DNA of 64,000 nt from Thiohalocapsa sp. PB-PSB1 (GTDB taxonomy: Bacteria > Pseudomonadota > Gammaproteobacteria > Chromatiales > Chromatiaceae): contig CP050890.1 in the NCBI GenBank assembly GCA_016745215.1, forward strand, positions 1,674,001 to 1,738,000, given 5' to 3'. A model generated the notes under the pieces. That model made no database searches. It saw nothing but the letters and a program-made list of their open reading frames with translations, and had not been told where the DNA came from. Shown piece after piece: positions 1 to 9,600 of the stretch. Both the position numbers and the translations under genes were made by a program. How positions within the stretch are numbered: the first letter of the stretch is position 1; each line of letters begins with the position of its first letter.

Positions 1-690
1 ACAACAAACCATACAGCATATTCGAACCATCATCAGCATCCGCGTGCTTCGGCTCATGACCACCTGCTCGCTGCACCGTGTGCCGTTTTGCTCGGCGGCA
101 GTGTCGCCAATCGGCCCTCCAGTTCACTTCCAGCACCGCTCTGCGGCGCCTGAACTCCAGCAGACAGGCTCCGAGCCAACTGCCCAAGAACCGTCCACCA
201 ACAAATTCCCGATTCTTGCCGAACTAGCCAACTCCCTGAAAATAGGATGCCGAGAGCAGAAGCTCGCTTTGGCGCGCCCCACTGGGACCGCCGGCTTTCC
301 AGCCGGCACTGGGATCGCCGGCTTTCCAGCCGGCCCGTCTTTGGCACGGCTCAATGCCGTGCCAAAGACGTAGGAAATCGCGAAAACCCATCAACCCCAA
401 GCCAAACCCACCCGAGCTGAACATGCGAAAGAGAACCTGCCAAGTCGCTCCGCCCGCAAGATCCCCTAATGCGGGCATCGAGCCCGCATTACCTTCTCTT
501 ACCGATCATACCTTGTATGACCGATCCCGATCCGGCCAAGAGCTGTTGATCGGTTACACTGTGATCCCGCGCCGCCGATGGCTACGGCCGGCCCGGCCCG
601 GCGGAGCCGCCGCTGTGCTGGCGGTTTGCCCGCGATTCCCGGGCCGATCCCAGTGCTGACTCCCCTGCCAATCTGGCGGAGGAGGCTGCG
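1..690. other. Non-coding leader stretch with palindromic repeats
   Basis: No convincing gene was found here. Two tandem 27-bp units at 281-307 and 308-334 differ at one base; each contains the palindrome GCCGGCTTTCCAGCCGGC. A long perfect hairpin follows at 337-369 (14-bp arms, 5-base loop TCAAT). A second hairpin lies at 467-491 (10-bp arms, loop ATCGA). Neither hairpin is followed by a clear T tract on either strand, so they look more like REP-type intergenic repeats than intrinsic terminators. Confidence 0.6.
281..334. repeat. Two tandem 27-bp palindromic REP-like units
   Basis: Two adjacent 27-base copies are identical except for C/T at the eighth base. The core is the 18-base palindrome GCCGGCTTTCCAGCCGGC. 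The unit differs in sequence from the REPs around the RAYT gene near 10.3 kb, so it belongs to another repeat family. Confidence 0.75.
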
Positions 691-1323
691 GTGGCCTGGT
701 GGCGTTCAAGGGGCGCGGCACGACTTGAATATTGGCTCGACGCCGACCGGGCCGAGGATCGGCTGCCGGGCCATCCGGCGATCCGCACGTCCTGGTTCGA
801 GGCCATGGCCTTCTGCCGCTGGCTGACACTGCGCTGGCAGCGGGCCGAGCTGCTGGCGTTGGACCTGGATATCCGCCTGCCCACCGAGGTGCTGTGGGAG
901 CGCGCCGCCCGCGGTCCGCAGCGCCCTGGGCAGCCCGCGCATCGTCGCTGGCCCTGGGGAGACGAGTGGTGCGTCGGAATCGCCAATACCAGCGAGGCCG
1001 GTCTTGGGACGACCACTGCGGTGGGATTGTTCCCGGATGGATCGGCCGAGAAGGTGCGGGATCTGGCTGGCAACTGCTGGGAGTGGACGGCGACCCGCTG
1101 GGGGGCGGATTGTGGAAATCCCGCCAACTATTGGCCCCTCGATCCCGGCGATGGGCGCAACGATCCTGGTGGCGAGGACTTGAGAATCATCCGTGGTGGG
1201 ACCTATTTTTTGGCGCCGCGTGATTGTCGGTGCGCCTATCGCTTCGGGCTCATTCCCCTCGACTGGACCATCAATTTGGGATTTCGCGTGTCTCGAGTCT
1301 CCCTGGCCAATCCTGTTTTCTGA
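691..1323 (+). CDS. FGE-sulfatase (SUMF1-type) domain protein, probably N-terminally truncated
   Basis: The 210 residues carry the C-terminal half of the formylglycine-generating-enzyme-like fold. In order they show TSWFEAMAFCRWL, RLPTEVLWERAARG, WPWGDEW, GNCWEWTATRW, RIIRGGTYF and a terminal GFRVSR. The usual N-terminal part (the xMGS motif and PVTN block) is missing. The reading frame stays open upstream to about base 601 but encodes nothing like that block, so the gene is likely truncated. The GTG at 691 has GGAGGAGG just upstream and was chosen as the start. Family members act as formylglycine-generating enzymes or, more often in bacteria, as C-type-lectin-fold domains attached to signalling or toxin proteins. 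The formylglycine enzyme's paired cysteines cannot be confirmed here, so catalysis is doubtful. Confidence 0.6.
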   Translation: MAWWRSRGAARLEYWLDADRAEDRLPGHPAIRTSWFEAMAFCRWLTLRWQRAELLALDLDIRLPTEVLWERAARGPQRPGQPAHRRWPWGDEWCVGIANTSEAGLGTTTAVGLFPDGSAEKVRDLAGNCWEWTATRWGADCGNPANYWPLDPGDGRNDPGGEDLRIIRGGTYFLAPRDCRCAYRFGLIPLDWTINLGFRVSRVSLANPVF

Positions 1324-1457
1324 ATTCTGCTTTCTGTTTTCTGGTCCACAGCTCCGTGGGAGCGGCCCCTGAGCTTGGCCGGCCGAGGGTTCCACTCGTT
1401 CCCCCTCGCCGAGACCAGGGCCATTGACTTGAGTCCCATCCGGCGGCGATGAAGTTC

Positions 1458-1543
1458 GATTCACCGCAGAGACGCAGGGTACGCTGAGAAGAGGGTGCAT
1501 TCGCGCTAGCTCCTCTGCGCACTCTGCGTCTCTGCGGTGAATC
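1458..1543. repeat. Fold-back repeat with CCGCAGAGACGCAG arms
   Basis: The left arm GATTCACCGCAGAGACGCAG and its reverse complement at 1524-1543 enclose a 46-base loop, giving a 20-bp stem. It is followed by CACGAAGAGCACGAAC, a motif that accompanies this repeat in many genomes. A second, less perfect copy is at 3752-3838. The stretch 1324-1931 otherwise holds no gene I can support. Confidence 0.75.
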
Positions 1544-1931
1544 CATTGTTGTCAGCACGAAGAGCACGAACAAGAAAAACCGGCATTGCGCTCGCAAGCA
1601 AACCGAGCATGGCCGCGCGATTGGCGCGTCATGGTCCACCGCCGGTCGGCAGCCTCGTCCGCCTGCGGCTCCTTGCGGCGGAAGCCGTGCCGCCGCCCGC
1701 TCCCGCAAATCACCAGGGCGAAGAACCCAGTCTATACTTAAAATAAAGGGAGTGAGCCCATCGCGGGTGCGCTCACGGCGAAGGGCAAGCGTTCGGGACC
1801 AATCAGTCATCAGCCAGAAGGTTTTGCGGCCATCGAAGGGGCAGTCGGCGGGGTTGGCACATCGCCATTGTCCGGACGGAACTGTGGTGCTATCGAGCCG
1901 AGGTTGCGAGTTGCGGAAGAGGTACAGGAGC

Positions 1932-2474
1932 ATGAAGCGGAGATTCAGTGATCGGCCTTGTTTGCCGGTGTCAGTGATGGGCGCTGCCCTGTTGATGTGT
2001 TCCTGCGCGACGATGGTGCGGGATTGGGAGCAACCGGTGACCTTCACCTCCGATCCGCCGGGTGCGAGGCTCCTTCTGGACTCGGCCCTGCGCGGCACGA
2101 CACCGGCAGTGATCTCGGTGATGCGCAGTCCGCAGCCAGTGACGGTGCGGTTGGAAAAGGATGGTTACCATCCCGAAACCTTTGTGCTCGAGGAGCACAT
2201 GCACCCGATGGTGATGGGCAATATCCTCATCGGCGGTGTCATCGGGCTCGGCATCGATGCCGCCTCCGGCAAGAGCCAGGACTATGTCGACTCGGTGCAT
2301 GTGCGCCTGAAGCCAATGCCGGAGAGCCTTCGCTCCAGGCTGGACGGAGCAGTTTCTGCCGACTCGAGGGTCAAGGAACAGCAGCGGCGGCTGATGGCGC
2401 GGTATCACGAGGGCGGTATCAGCCGCCAGGAATACCTGCGACAGTTGCGGCGAATCGAGCCGTGGAGTCGGTAA
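1932..2474 (+). CDS. PEGA-domain lipoprotein
   Basis: This 180-aa protein starts MKRRFSDRP and has a hydrophobic stretch ending in ALLMCSCATM, a signal peptide with a lipobox-like cysteine around residue 23-25, so it is probably an outer-membrane or periplasmic lipoprotein. Residues about 35-80 (VTFTSDPPGARLLLD...GTTPAVISV...VTVRLEKDGY) match the PEGA beta-sandwich pattern found in surface and secretion-associated proteins. A second hydrophobic, glycine-rich stretch (MGNILIGGVIGLGIDAASG) follows. The C-terminus resembles a short SHOCT-like helix (LMARYHEGGISRQEYLRQL). The ATG at 1932 was preferred over an upstream in-frame start because CAGGAG lies 3-8 bases ahead and the signal peptide begins there. 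It overlaps the next gene by one base (TAATG), so the two are probably co-expressed. Confidence 0.75.
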   Translation: MKRRFSDRPCLPVSVMGAALLMCSCATMVRDWEQPVTFTSDPPGARLLLDSALRGTTPAVISVMRSPQPVTVRLEKDGYHPETFVLEEHMHPMVMGNILIGGVIGLGIDAASGKSQDYVDSVHVRLKPMPESLRSRLDGAVSADSRVKEQQRRLMARYHEGGISRQEYLRQLRRIEPWSR

Positions 2475-3052
2475 TGAACAGATACGGTGTAGGCGTTTTA
2501 GGGGTCATCGTTCTATTGTTGGCCGGCTGCGCGTCGGTGCCGGTACCGAGCGTGGACGATTCGTATCGACCCATCGCTGGCTCCCAGACCATCGGTCTGC
2601 GGATCATCGATGCCCGGGAGGAACCCGACGTGGTTGGCACGATCGGCCTCGCGACGATGCGGATGAGCGATATCGACGCCTATGCGGAAGTCCTGTTTCG
2701 CAACGAGCTGAACCGCAGCGGAGTCAATGTCAGCCGGGCGCGGGCGGCCACAGGGGCCGAAATGGATGCGCTCAGGGTGCCGATCCTGGTGGAGGTTGAG
2801 CTGCTGGAGCTGCATTTCGTCTCGATAGATGCGCTCCTCGACGCCGCAGACGGCGGGGCCGCCGCCGAGGTGCGTGTGCATGAGCTCGGCCGCGGCATCA
2901 CGATGAGCCGCACCTTCCGCGTCTCGAACAAGATGTCCGTGGCCTGGCCGGACCTGACGAAGAACGAGCGCATCGTCAAGGATCTGATGGAGAAACTCGC
3001 GACGGCCGTGGTCGCCGATACCGAATTCCGTGCGCACACGCTGCTAGAGTAA
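2474..3052 (+). CDS. Hypothetical lipoprotein
   Basis: This 192-aa protein has a clear lipoprotein signal: MNRYGVGVLG, a hydrophobic core and the lipobox LLAGC at about residues 15-19. The mature part is soluble, with alternating strands and helices (GLRIIDAREEPDVVGTIG; SDIDAYAEVLFRNELNRSGV; PILVEVELLELHFVS). That layout resembles small outer-membrane-attached lipoproteins such as the YajG class, but I cannot assign a family. The start codon overlaps the stop of the PEGA lipoprotein gene, which supports translational coupling and a shared envelope role. Confidence 0.65.
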   Translation: MNRYGVGVLGVIVLLLAGCASVPVPSVDDSYRPIAGSQTIGLRIIDAREEPDVVGTIGLATMRMSDIDAYAEVLFRNELNRSGVNVSRARAATGAEMDALRVPILVEVELLELHFVSIDALLDAADGGAAAEVRVHELGRGITMSRTFRVSNKMSVAWPDLTKNERIVKDLMEKLATAVVADTEFRAHTLLE

Positions 3053-3317
3053 CCCGGCTCAGGGAGACGCTCACCAGTCCGCTTAGTAGCGGTTCATGAA
3101 TAACCTATACCACGCTATCCAGACATCGGCGGAGTGCAATCGGTGTCGGGGTTGCTATCGGAATCGGAATCGAATCCGCTCATCGATCAAAGCAGCCAGC
3201 TCGATACCAATCCCTAATTCCGACCTTGACACCGACCCCGACCCCGACCCCGACCCCGACTAAGCATCCAAAAACCGGGAAGCTCTTGTTGTAGTGAGAC
3301 GGCAGATTTCGACAGCC

Positions 3318-3500
3318 TAGGTCGCTGCCATCACCAGCGAATGCAGAGCCATCGCCGTCTGTACAAAGGCCACTTGGGTTTTAAGGCCATCGACGATGGA
3401 GCCGATGGCGACCGGCATCATCGATCCGTCTGGGGTGATAGCAAAGATACCGAGTGATACTGCCAGCAAGCGGACCTTTACGCGCCGTAGGAACCGGTCG
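3318..3500 (-). pseudogene. Remnant of an MFS transporter N-terminus
   Basis: On the minus strand an open frame reads RLLAVSLGIFAITPDGSM, then MPVAIGSIVDGL, QVAFVQTAMALHSLVMAAT and a TAG stop. This strongly resembles the first transmembrane helix and following loop of drug-efflux MFS proteins of the EmrB/QacA type, where the motif is normally LGIFAITTDGSMMPVALPSI...VQSALALFSLVMA. The frame stops before the second helix and no further MFS sequence follows, so only about 55 codons survive. This is pattern recognition without a database search. Confidence 0.55.
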
Positions 3501-3751
3501 GCGTAGGAGCCCGCTTAGGGCGACCCGGCAAATGATGCCAGCGGAGCGGACGCGAGCGCCGCGCCTTTCCCAGGAGAAAGGCTGTAGGCCACTGTCTTCT
3601 CGACAAATGAACTGAAGATACCCCAGGGTGCAACCCGCCCAGCGCGACTTGATCAGGATCGGGATCAGGATCGGGACTGGGATCGAAAAGACAGGACATC
3701 AGGGTGTGAGAAACCTGATGTTGACTGGGCGCTGCCTTCAAAGAAAATGAG

Positions 3752-3838
3752 GATTCACCGCAGAGACGCAGCGTGCGCAGAGGGGCTAAGGCGAATGCGT
3801 CCCTCTTCTCTGCGTTCCCTGCATCTCTGCGGTGAATC
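3752..3838. repeat. Second copy of the CCGCAGAGACGCAG fold-back repeat
   Basis: The left arm GATTCACCGCAGAGACGCAG is identical to the copy near 1.46 kb. The right arm (CTGCATCTCTGCGGTGAATC) differs from a perfect complement by one base. The loop differs in sequence from the first copy. Confidence 0.7.
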
Positions 3839-4151
3839 AAACTTCATTCTGGGTGAATCGCTGAATATTCTGCGCAGGCCGCCCCGGAGCAATATGAACA
3901 TCGCTGTTGGCAAGGTAGCATGAGGAAAAACGCGAAAATGAGCGGGATAACAGGTCGAACTAGCGTCCTTTTCCGCGTGTTTCATCGTTCTCGTGTTGCG
4001 TCGTTCTAAGAAGATGTGCTGTTTGATCGTGAAACTTTCTCCAGGGCGGGCAGGGCGGGTTACACCTAATTCCGACGAGAATCGCTCGCATTGCCTCGAT
4101 TCGTTTCGTGATCATTCCTCTCGCTATGGAAGAGCGATTTCGCTGGATGAG

Positions 4152-5519
4152 CTACATTACACCGTAGGCGAGCATGGCATCGGCGACTTTAATGAAGCCG
4201 GCAATGTTCGCCCCTTTCAGATAATTGACGTAGTGGTCACTTTCCGTCCCGTACACGGCGCACCGATTGTGGATATCCAGCATGATCTCGCGCAGATGGC
4301 GGTTGAGCTCATCGCGGCTCCACGACAGGCGCATGCTGTTCTGCGCCATCTCCAGACCAGAGACCGCCACCCCGCCGGCATTGGCTGCCTTGCTTGGCGA
4401 GAACAGGATCTTGGCGTCTTGAAATCTGTCGATCGCGGCCTGCTCGGACGGCATGTTGGCCCCCTCGGACACCCCCATGCAGCCGTTGTTCAGCAGGGTC
4501 TGCGCGTCCTCTCGACTGATTTCGTTCTGGGTGGCGCAGGGAAACGCCAGTTGGCAGGGAACGCCCCAGGGGCGTTTGCCTTCGTGGTATTCGACGCCGA
4601 AGGCGGTTGCGTACTCGGAGATCCGACCGCGGCGCTGCTGCTTCAGCTCCTTGATCCAGGCGAGCTTCTCCTCGTCGATACCGGCGGGATCGAAGATGAA
4701 CCCGGATGAGTCGGACATGGTCACGGGTTTTGCGCCGAGCTCGATCAGTTTCTCGACCGTGTACTGGGCCACGTTGCCGGAGCCGGATACGATGGCCGTT
4801 TTGCCGCCGATGGAATCACCGCGATGTTTCAGCATGTCCTTCATCATGTAGACACAGCCGTAACCAGTCGCTTCGACACGCATCTCGCTGCCGCCGAACG
4901 CCAGGCCCTTTCCCGTCAGTACGCCCGTGAACTGGTTGGCAATCCGCTTGTACTGTCCGAACAGGTAACTGATCTCGCGCGCGCCCACGCCGATGTCTCC
5001 GGCGGGCACGTCGGTGTGGGGGCCGATGTGACGGTACAGCTCGGACATGAAGCTCTGGCAAAAGCGCATCACCTCTGCGTCCGATTTACCCTTGGGGTCG
5101 AAATCGGACCCACCCTTGCCACCGCCCATCGGCAGCCCGGTCAGGCTATTCTTGAAGGTCTGCTCGAACGCGAGGAACTTGAGAATGCTCAGGTTGACGC
5201 TGGGATGGAAGCGTAGGCCGCCCTTGTAGGGGCCGATCGCATTGTTGTGTTGGACCCGATAACCTCGATTCACCTGGATGTTGCCGGCGTCGTCCTGCCA
5301 GGCCACGCGAAAGATAATGATGCGGTCTGGCTCCGTGAGCCGTCTGAAGATCTCTGCTTCCATGTACTCGGGATTCTCGAGCAGGAACGGCAACACGTTG
5401 ATGCCCACCTCGTATACGGCCTGATGGAACTCCGTCTCCCCGGGATTGCGCTGCTCGAGCCAACCCATGAACTCTTCGACGATCTCGGACTGCGATAATT
5501 TAGAAGTAATACCAACCAT
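4152..5519 (-). CDS. gdhA: NADP-specific glutamate dehydrogenase
   Basis: This 455-aa enzyme interconverts 2-oxoglutarate plus ammonium and glutamate, and normally works in ammonium assimilation with NADPH. Family landmarks are present in order: YKGGLRFHPSVN, the catalytic-lysine region GLPMGGGKGGSDFDPKGKSD, DVPAGDIGVGAREI with the active-site Asp, the Rossmann GSGNVAQYTVEKL in the cofactor domain, and the C-terminal SPSKAANAGGVAVSGLEMAQNS. Its length and motifs fit the hexameric bacterial type (about 450 aa). The start MVGITSKL has GCGAGG about nine bases upstream. It is a stand-alone gene with no functional link to its neighbours. Confidence 0.96.
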   Translation of the reverse strand: MVGITSKLSQSEIVEEFMGWLEQRNPGETEFHQAVYEVGINVLPFLLENPEYMEAEIFRRLTEPDRIIIFRVAWQDDAGNIQVNRGYRVQHNNAIGPYKGGLRFHPSVNLSILKFLAFEQTFKNSLTGLPMGGGKGGSDFDPKGKSDAEVMRFCQSFMSELYRHIGPHTDVPAGDIGVGAREISYLFGQYKRIANQFTGVLTGKGLAFGGSEMRVEATGYGCVYMMKDMLKHRGDSIGGKTAIVSGSGNVAQYTVEKLIELGAKPVTMSDSSGFIFDPAGIDEEKLAWIKELKQQRRGRISEYATAFGVEYHEGKRPWGVPCQLAFPCATQNEISREDAQTLLNNGCMGVSEGANMPSEQAAIDRFQDAKILFSPSKAANAGGVAVSGLEMAQNSMRLSWSRDELNRHLREIMLDIHNRCAVYGTESDHYVNYLKGANIAGFIKVADAMLAYGVM

Positions 5520-5715
5520 CGGTTGTGCCTCGCGACTGGCTAAAATCAGGTTGCAAACTGCTCGTTGACGATGTGCGCGTCGAGATTGTGGTGCGGGCCG
5601 TAGAGCAAGCCGAGCTCGTGGCTTCTGTGCTCCTCGACCTCGACACGCGCGGCGTTGCGAACCTCGTGTTGGAATCGGCGGCCGCGAGCAGCGGTCGCTT
5701 GTCTTGCTCCTGCAC

Positions 5716-5967
5716 TTAGAAGGCGATCTTCGCCCGCTGCGGAACTCCTGACGTATCGAGTTTAACTCTATGGAATAGATTCATTTCACCCAGAGACTGG
5801 ATCGTTCTATTCGAGACGCCGGAGGCCGATTTCTTGCCTCGAAGCCCACAGCTTAGTGGGTAGGTGCACGGTTGCTCCGGCATATTTTCGTATGTATCGA
5901 GAACATTCGTGAGTTGATCGATATCGTTTTGAGACAATGTGCGATTCTCGATGTTTGCGTATTCCAT
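5716..5967 (-). CDS. Possible small ORF in the AT-rich stretch, unidentified
   Basis: The 83-codon frame begins MEYANIENRTLSQNDIDQLTN and has no recognised motif. There is no good ribosome binding site before the ATG. Codon usage is AT-richer than in neighbouring genes. It could be a recently acquired small gene, a remnant or a chance frame. Confidence 0.22.
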   Translation of the reverse strand: MEYANIENRTLSQNDIDQLTNVLDTYENMPEQPCTYPLSCGLRGKKSASGVSNRTIQSLGEMNLFHRVKLDTSGVPQRAKIAF

Positions 5968-6454
5968 CGGATTGATTCGGATTTCTATTGTGCTGAAGTG
6001 AACTTTTGTTTTTCAAGGAAACTGCATTTTACCCTATTTTGCTATATCGAAACAGAAAAATAGAGACTGATTAAAAGAAAGAATGAGTTCTCAATTCGAT
6101 ACTATTGACTTGATTTATTGATATTATCATTTTAAATCATTCTTATTAATACAATCTATTCTATTGGAGTACTTATTTCGAAAGATCACTTTAGGTCAGC
6201 ATGCCAGAGTTATTTTCTGGAGATCTATAGTAGCCCTAAACCGATAGTGGTCGATATGTGTTAGATGGACAAGTACGCCTCAGAAAACCACCTTACTCGC
6301 AGCGCTTTGATAGTAAAAGCCACCGAGGCTTATTTGGACTCCCACTCAGCATAACGCTCAAATCAGCCGCTCAAAAAAGCAGATCGAAACGGCGTTTTTT
6401 CGGGTCGGCTGGATTTCGAGAAAGGAAAAGGACGAGAAAGGAGCGAGAAAGGAG

Positions 6455-6511
6455 AAGGACACCCATTTTATTTCGCAATTAACGAGAAACGCAATTAAAG
6501 TGGGTGTCCTT
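6455..6511. repeat. AAGGACACCCA inverted repeat
   Basis: AAGGACACCCA at 6455-6465 pairs perfectly with TGGGTGTCCTT at 6501-6511 across a 35-base loop; the loop contains CGCAATT twice. A T run follows the right arm on the plus strand, so it could act as a plus-strand terminator. There is no gene upstream on that strand to terminate, and the motif continues into the tandem array, so a repeat-family origin is more likely. Confidence 0.6.
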
Positions 6512-6655
6512 TTTTACCGCTTTTTTACCGGGTGTCCTTTTTTACCGTCCATTTTTTACCGTCCACCGGGTGTCCTTTTTTACCGTCACCGTCCACCGGG
6601 TGTCCTTTTTTACCGTCCTTTTTACCGTCCTTTTTACCGTCCTTTTTTACCGGCC
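6501..6655. repeat. Degenerate tandem array of GTGTCCTTTTTTACCG units
   Basis: The core TTTTTACCG occurs about eleven times in 155 bases. It is preceded either by GGGTGTCC (four times) or, in collapsed units, by GTCC or TCC. Unit length varies from about 11 to 28 bases, as expected for slippage or recombination between units. Chance frames across it encode repeats such as FLPS and FTVL and were rejected as genes. Confidence 0.8.
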
Positions 6656-6680
6656 CCTCTCCGTGGCGACTAGTGAGTCC

Positions 6681-9600
6681 TCAGGCTCCGGTGGGCCAAA
6701 CGACCCCGATGCCCCCCCAGTCGGTGGTAATCCGCTGCTTACACCGGTACTCCCGGCGGATCTCCTCCCACAGACGCGAGACACAACAGTGGGCCTGGGC
6801 ATGCCAGCTCGAATCGGCGATGTCGTGGAAGCCCACCAGCCGAGGCGATAGAGATAGTGCCAACAGCCAGTCGGAGCGCGCGCCGCGGTAACTATGGTCG
6901 CCGTCGATGAAGACGGCGTCGTAGTGCTCGGCCAGACGGGCGCGAACGGCGTTGGACGCGGAGTTGCCGCCGACGAGTTCGAGTCGCTGGCCGAAACGCT
7001 CGCGCGCATCGGCGAAGGCGGCTTGCGCCTCCTTCGTGGGGGACAGGTCCACGGTGGTGATGTCGAGATCCCTGCCGGCCTCCCGGAAGCGCCGCGCCAG
7101 ATGCCACTCCACGCCTCCGTGCATGGCCCCGATAGTGAGCAGGCTGCAGGCGCCCGACTCCAGCATGTGTCCGACGAACCAGTCGAGCTCCTCCGGGACC
7201 TGTTCGACCCGAGGCCAGGCGTGGCCGTCGATGGGTCGCGGATGGAGCAGATCCGCGGGCGGCACGAGCTTGGCGCGAATGCGCTCCCAACGCTCCAGGG
7301 CAGGATTGCCCAGCTGGGTCCAGAACTCCGGGTAGTAGGGGAGCTGCCTGAGTTGGTCGAGGAATAGACAGCCGGTCTCTGCCTGGGAGAAATGCATTCC
7401 GGGCCAGGCCTCGACGCCGCCGTAGAAGCAATGCACGCGCGGAACCCCATTACGGAACACCTGGGCGTTGCGCATCCAGAAGAAGGTGCCGCTGTAATGC
7501 CAATCCCCCAGATTGCGATGTGTTCGGAAACGCCCGAGCATACGGAAGGAGCCGGTCAGGGCCTTGGACTCGAGCTGGCGCTGGACCTCGGGCCAGTTGT
7601 CCAGGTTGGTGCGGTAGAGGGCCTCGGACCAAGCTCGCACGGGCTCCGGAACAGCCGGCTCGTATTTCACACCCTTAGCGTGTGCATAGAAGGTAACCTC
7701 ATTGGGGTCGGTCGACGCGACCGCATCCAGAAGCCGAGGGAAGGTGAGGGATTCCCCTTCCTTGCGGTTCGCCACCTCGATGATCTCGCATCCATGCCCG
7801 TCCAGGCGGGTTCTCACCGCATCCGCCGGCTCGGAGTGATCGTCGACCACAATGCCTACGACGCGCTTGCCGTTGAAGAGATCGATTCGCGCCAGGAGCT
7901 GATCCAGGTTCCAGCCCCACATGGAGCCATGTACGGGCCAAACGTGGTAGATCAGGTTGCGTCTCGGTGTGCCTTCGAAGGGCAGCGACCGCTCCGGTGT
8001 GGCCGGCGCTCGGGCCGTAGCGCGTATTGCATGCCGCGGAACCGAGCGCAGCACGGGTACCTCACCTGCCAAATCACTTAGGCGCAAGTCGGCAACCTCC
8101 GCGCGCCCCCCGCCGATACCCACGAAGCAATATCCGCTTTGCAGGCAGTGGTCGACGACACGAGCCGCCCGGCGGCCATTGATGAAGATCTCGACTCGAC
8201 TGTGATCCGCCCGGCGGATGCGGACATCGACCCATATCCCCCGGGGGACGCGCAGGGCGCGCAGCACCCGATTGTGTCTAGCCAGGTAGTCCCGCTCGGG
8301 AGTGCACAGGAGGTGGTAAGAGTTGCTCGCCGGGTCGTCGCTTGCTTGCTGGTGAACCTTGGCGATGAAGCGGGCATTCGCATCGAGCCGGAGCCGAAAG
8401 CTGAGCTCCACCTGGGTCGGGGCAAGGTCGCTACCCAGCCCCCGCTCTTCGCCATAGGCGCAGAGCTCGATTACGCCGTCGTCGCCGATGCCGACCGGCC
8501 CGATGGCATGCCAGCCTGCCGGCAGACGCCGGGGTGCCTCTTCAGACGCGGGCGCCATCGCAACCGACGGCGTAGATGATCCTGTCATGTTCTCCTCCAA
8601 CTTTCCTAGCGGTAACGGCTCCGGAACCCTGCCCGCGCCTAGGGTTGCCCGCAGCACAGTCCGCAGCCGATCATGATAGCTGTGACCGGAAAGCCGAGCT
8701 CGACAGACCGAGAGGCAAGACTCGACGCGCCCGGACTCGGTCAGCAGTCCGCGCACGGACTCGACGAGACCGGCGGGATCGGCAAAGACCGGGAGCTCAG
8801 GGAACAGGGCCGCGACCTCGGGCCGGGGCTCCGACACCACGAGGGCACCGCAAGCCAGCGCCTCGTAGACGCGCGGATTCAATGAGGTTGCCGAGGTTCC
8901 CCGCCGGTTGAAGTGATGGCGCTCGCGGAACACGTTGATCACGATGCGCGTACGCCGATACAGGTCCGGAATCTCCGCGGCCGGCAGGTTCTCGGCTAAA
9001 CATAGGCGCCGCAGCTCGGGCGCACGCCAGGGCCCGCCGACCACGTAGGACAGGAGGCCCGCCTCCGCCAAGGCGCACAGCATGCGCTCCCGCCGGTCAT
9101 TGTGGCCCCCGATAAAACCAACCTCGTAGTCGCGTTCCTCGCTCCCGGGCTGGTACAGGGTGTCGTCGAAGGCCACCGGAAGATAGTGGGCGTTGGTGTG
9201 CCGATCGAGGGTCGCCGGATCATTGACGAACACGGTGTTGAACCGCCCCGACCAGCGCGCCGTGTCGTCCACCTCATAGGGCTCGTCCACCAGCCAGACG
9301 GCCGTCTCGAGGTCTTGAAACCGGGACGCCCAGCGCCGGGCAAAGCGCCGCCCGTGGACCACGAAGACCAGATCGGGTCGGAAAGCGCGGACCTTGCGTG
9401 CGAGTTCGGGGTCGTCCCAATAGGCCCCCGCGTAGGCGAGGCCGAGGTCTTGGGCAGCGTGGTGCAGACCATCGGTGAAGACCTCGCCGCAGGAGAGAAA
9501 CCGGTAGTGGACGAAGAACACCCGTGGGATTGAAGCCGCCGGTGTCGGTACACCGTTAGCGGGTGCGGCATCGGCCAGGAAGGTCTCAATCCCCGTCTTT

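Larger units (their letters stand above)
3053..4151. other. 1.1-kb intergenic stretch with repeats and a gene remnant
   Basis: The stretch contains a hexamer-type array at about 3225-3260 (repeats of CCGACC), the MFS-transporter remnant at 3318-3500, a second hexamer array at about 3651-3690 (GATCAG/GATCGG units), and the fold-back repeat at 3752-3838. No intact gene is visible. A short hairpin (AGCGATTTCGCT, 4133-4144) lies just downstream of the gdhA stop and may help end its transcript. Confidence 0.6.
5520..6680. other. AT-rich, repeat-containing intergenic stretch
   Basis: Between about 5720 and 6200 the DNA is clearly more AT-rich than the surroundings. No gene is convincing apart from a weak 83-codon frame. 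The stretch 6420-6660 holds the AGGACACCC hairpin and the pyrimidine-rich tandem array described separately. On the minus strand at about 5545-5720 a frame reading QHEVRNAARVEVEEH and then ELGLLYGPHHNLDAHIV looks protein-like and may be a gene remnant, but I could not identify it. Confidence 0.5.

Noticed and set aside
337..369. Perfect hairpin as an intrinsic terminator
   Set aside because: No T tract follows on either strand and no gene ends beside it; it is better treated as a repeat.
5525..5719. 64-codon plus-strand frame upstream of gdhA
   Set aside because: No ribosome site or motif was found; a minus-strand frame in the same stretch looks more protein-like but was also unidentified.
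6501..6655. CRISPR array
   Set aside because: Units vary in length and have no unique spacers or adjacent cas genes.
6504..6891. Two overlapping plus-strand frames encoding FLPS/FTV repeats
   Set aside because: They are translations of the tandem DNA repeat and run into the antisense of the glycan gene.
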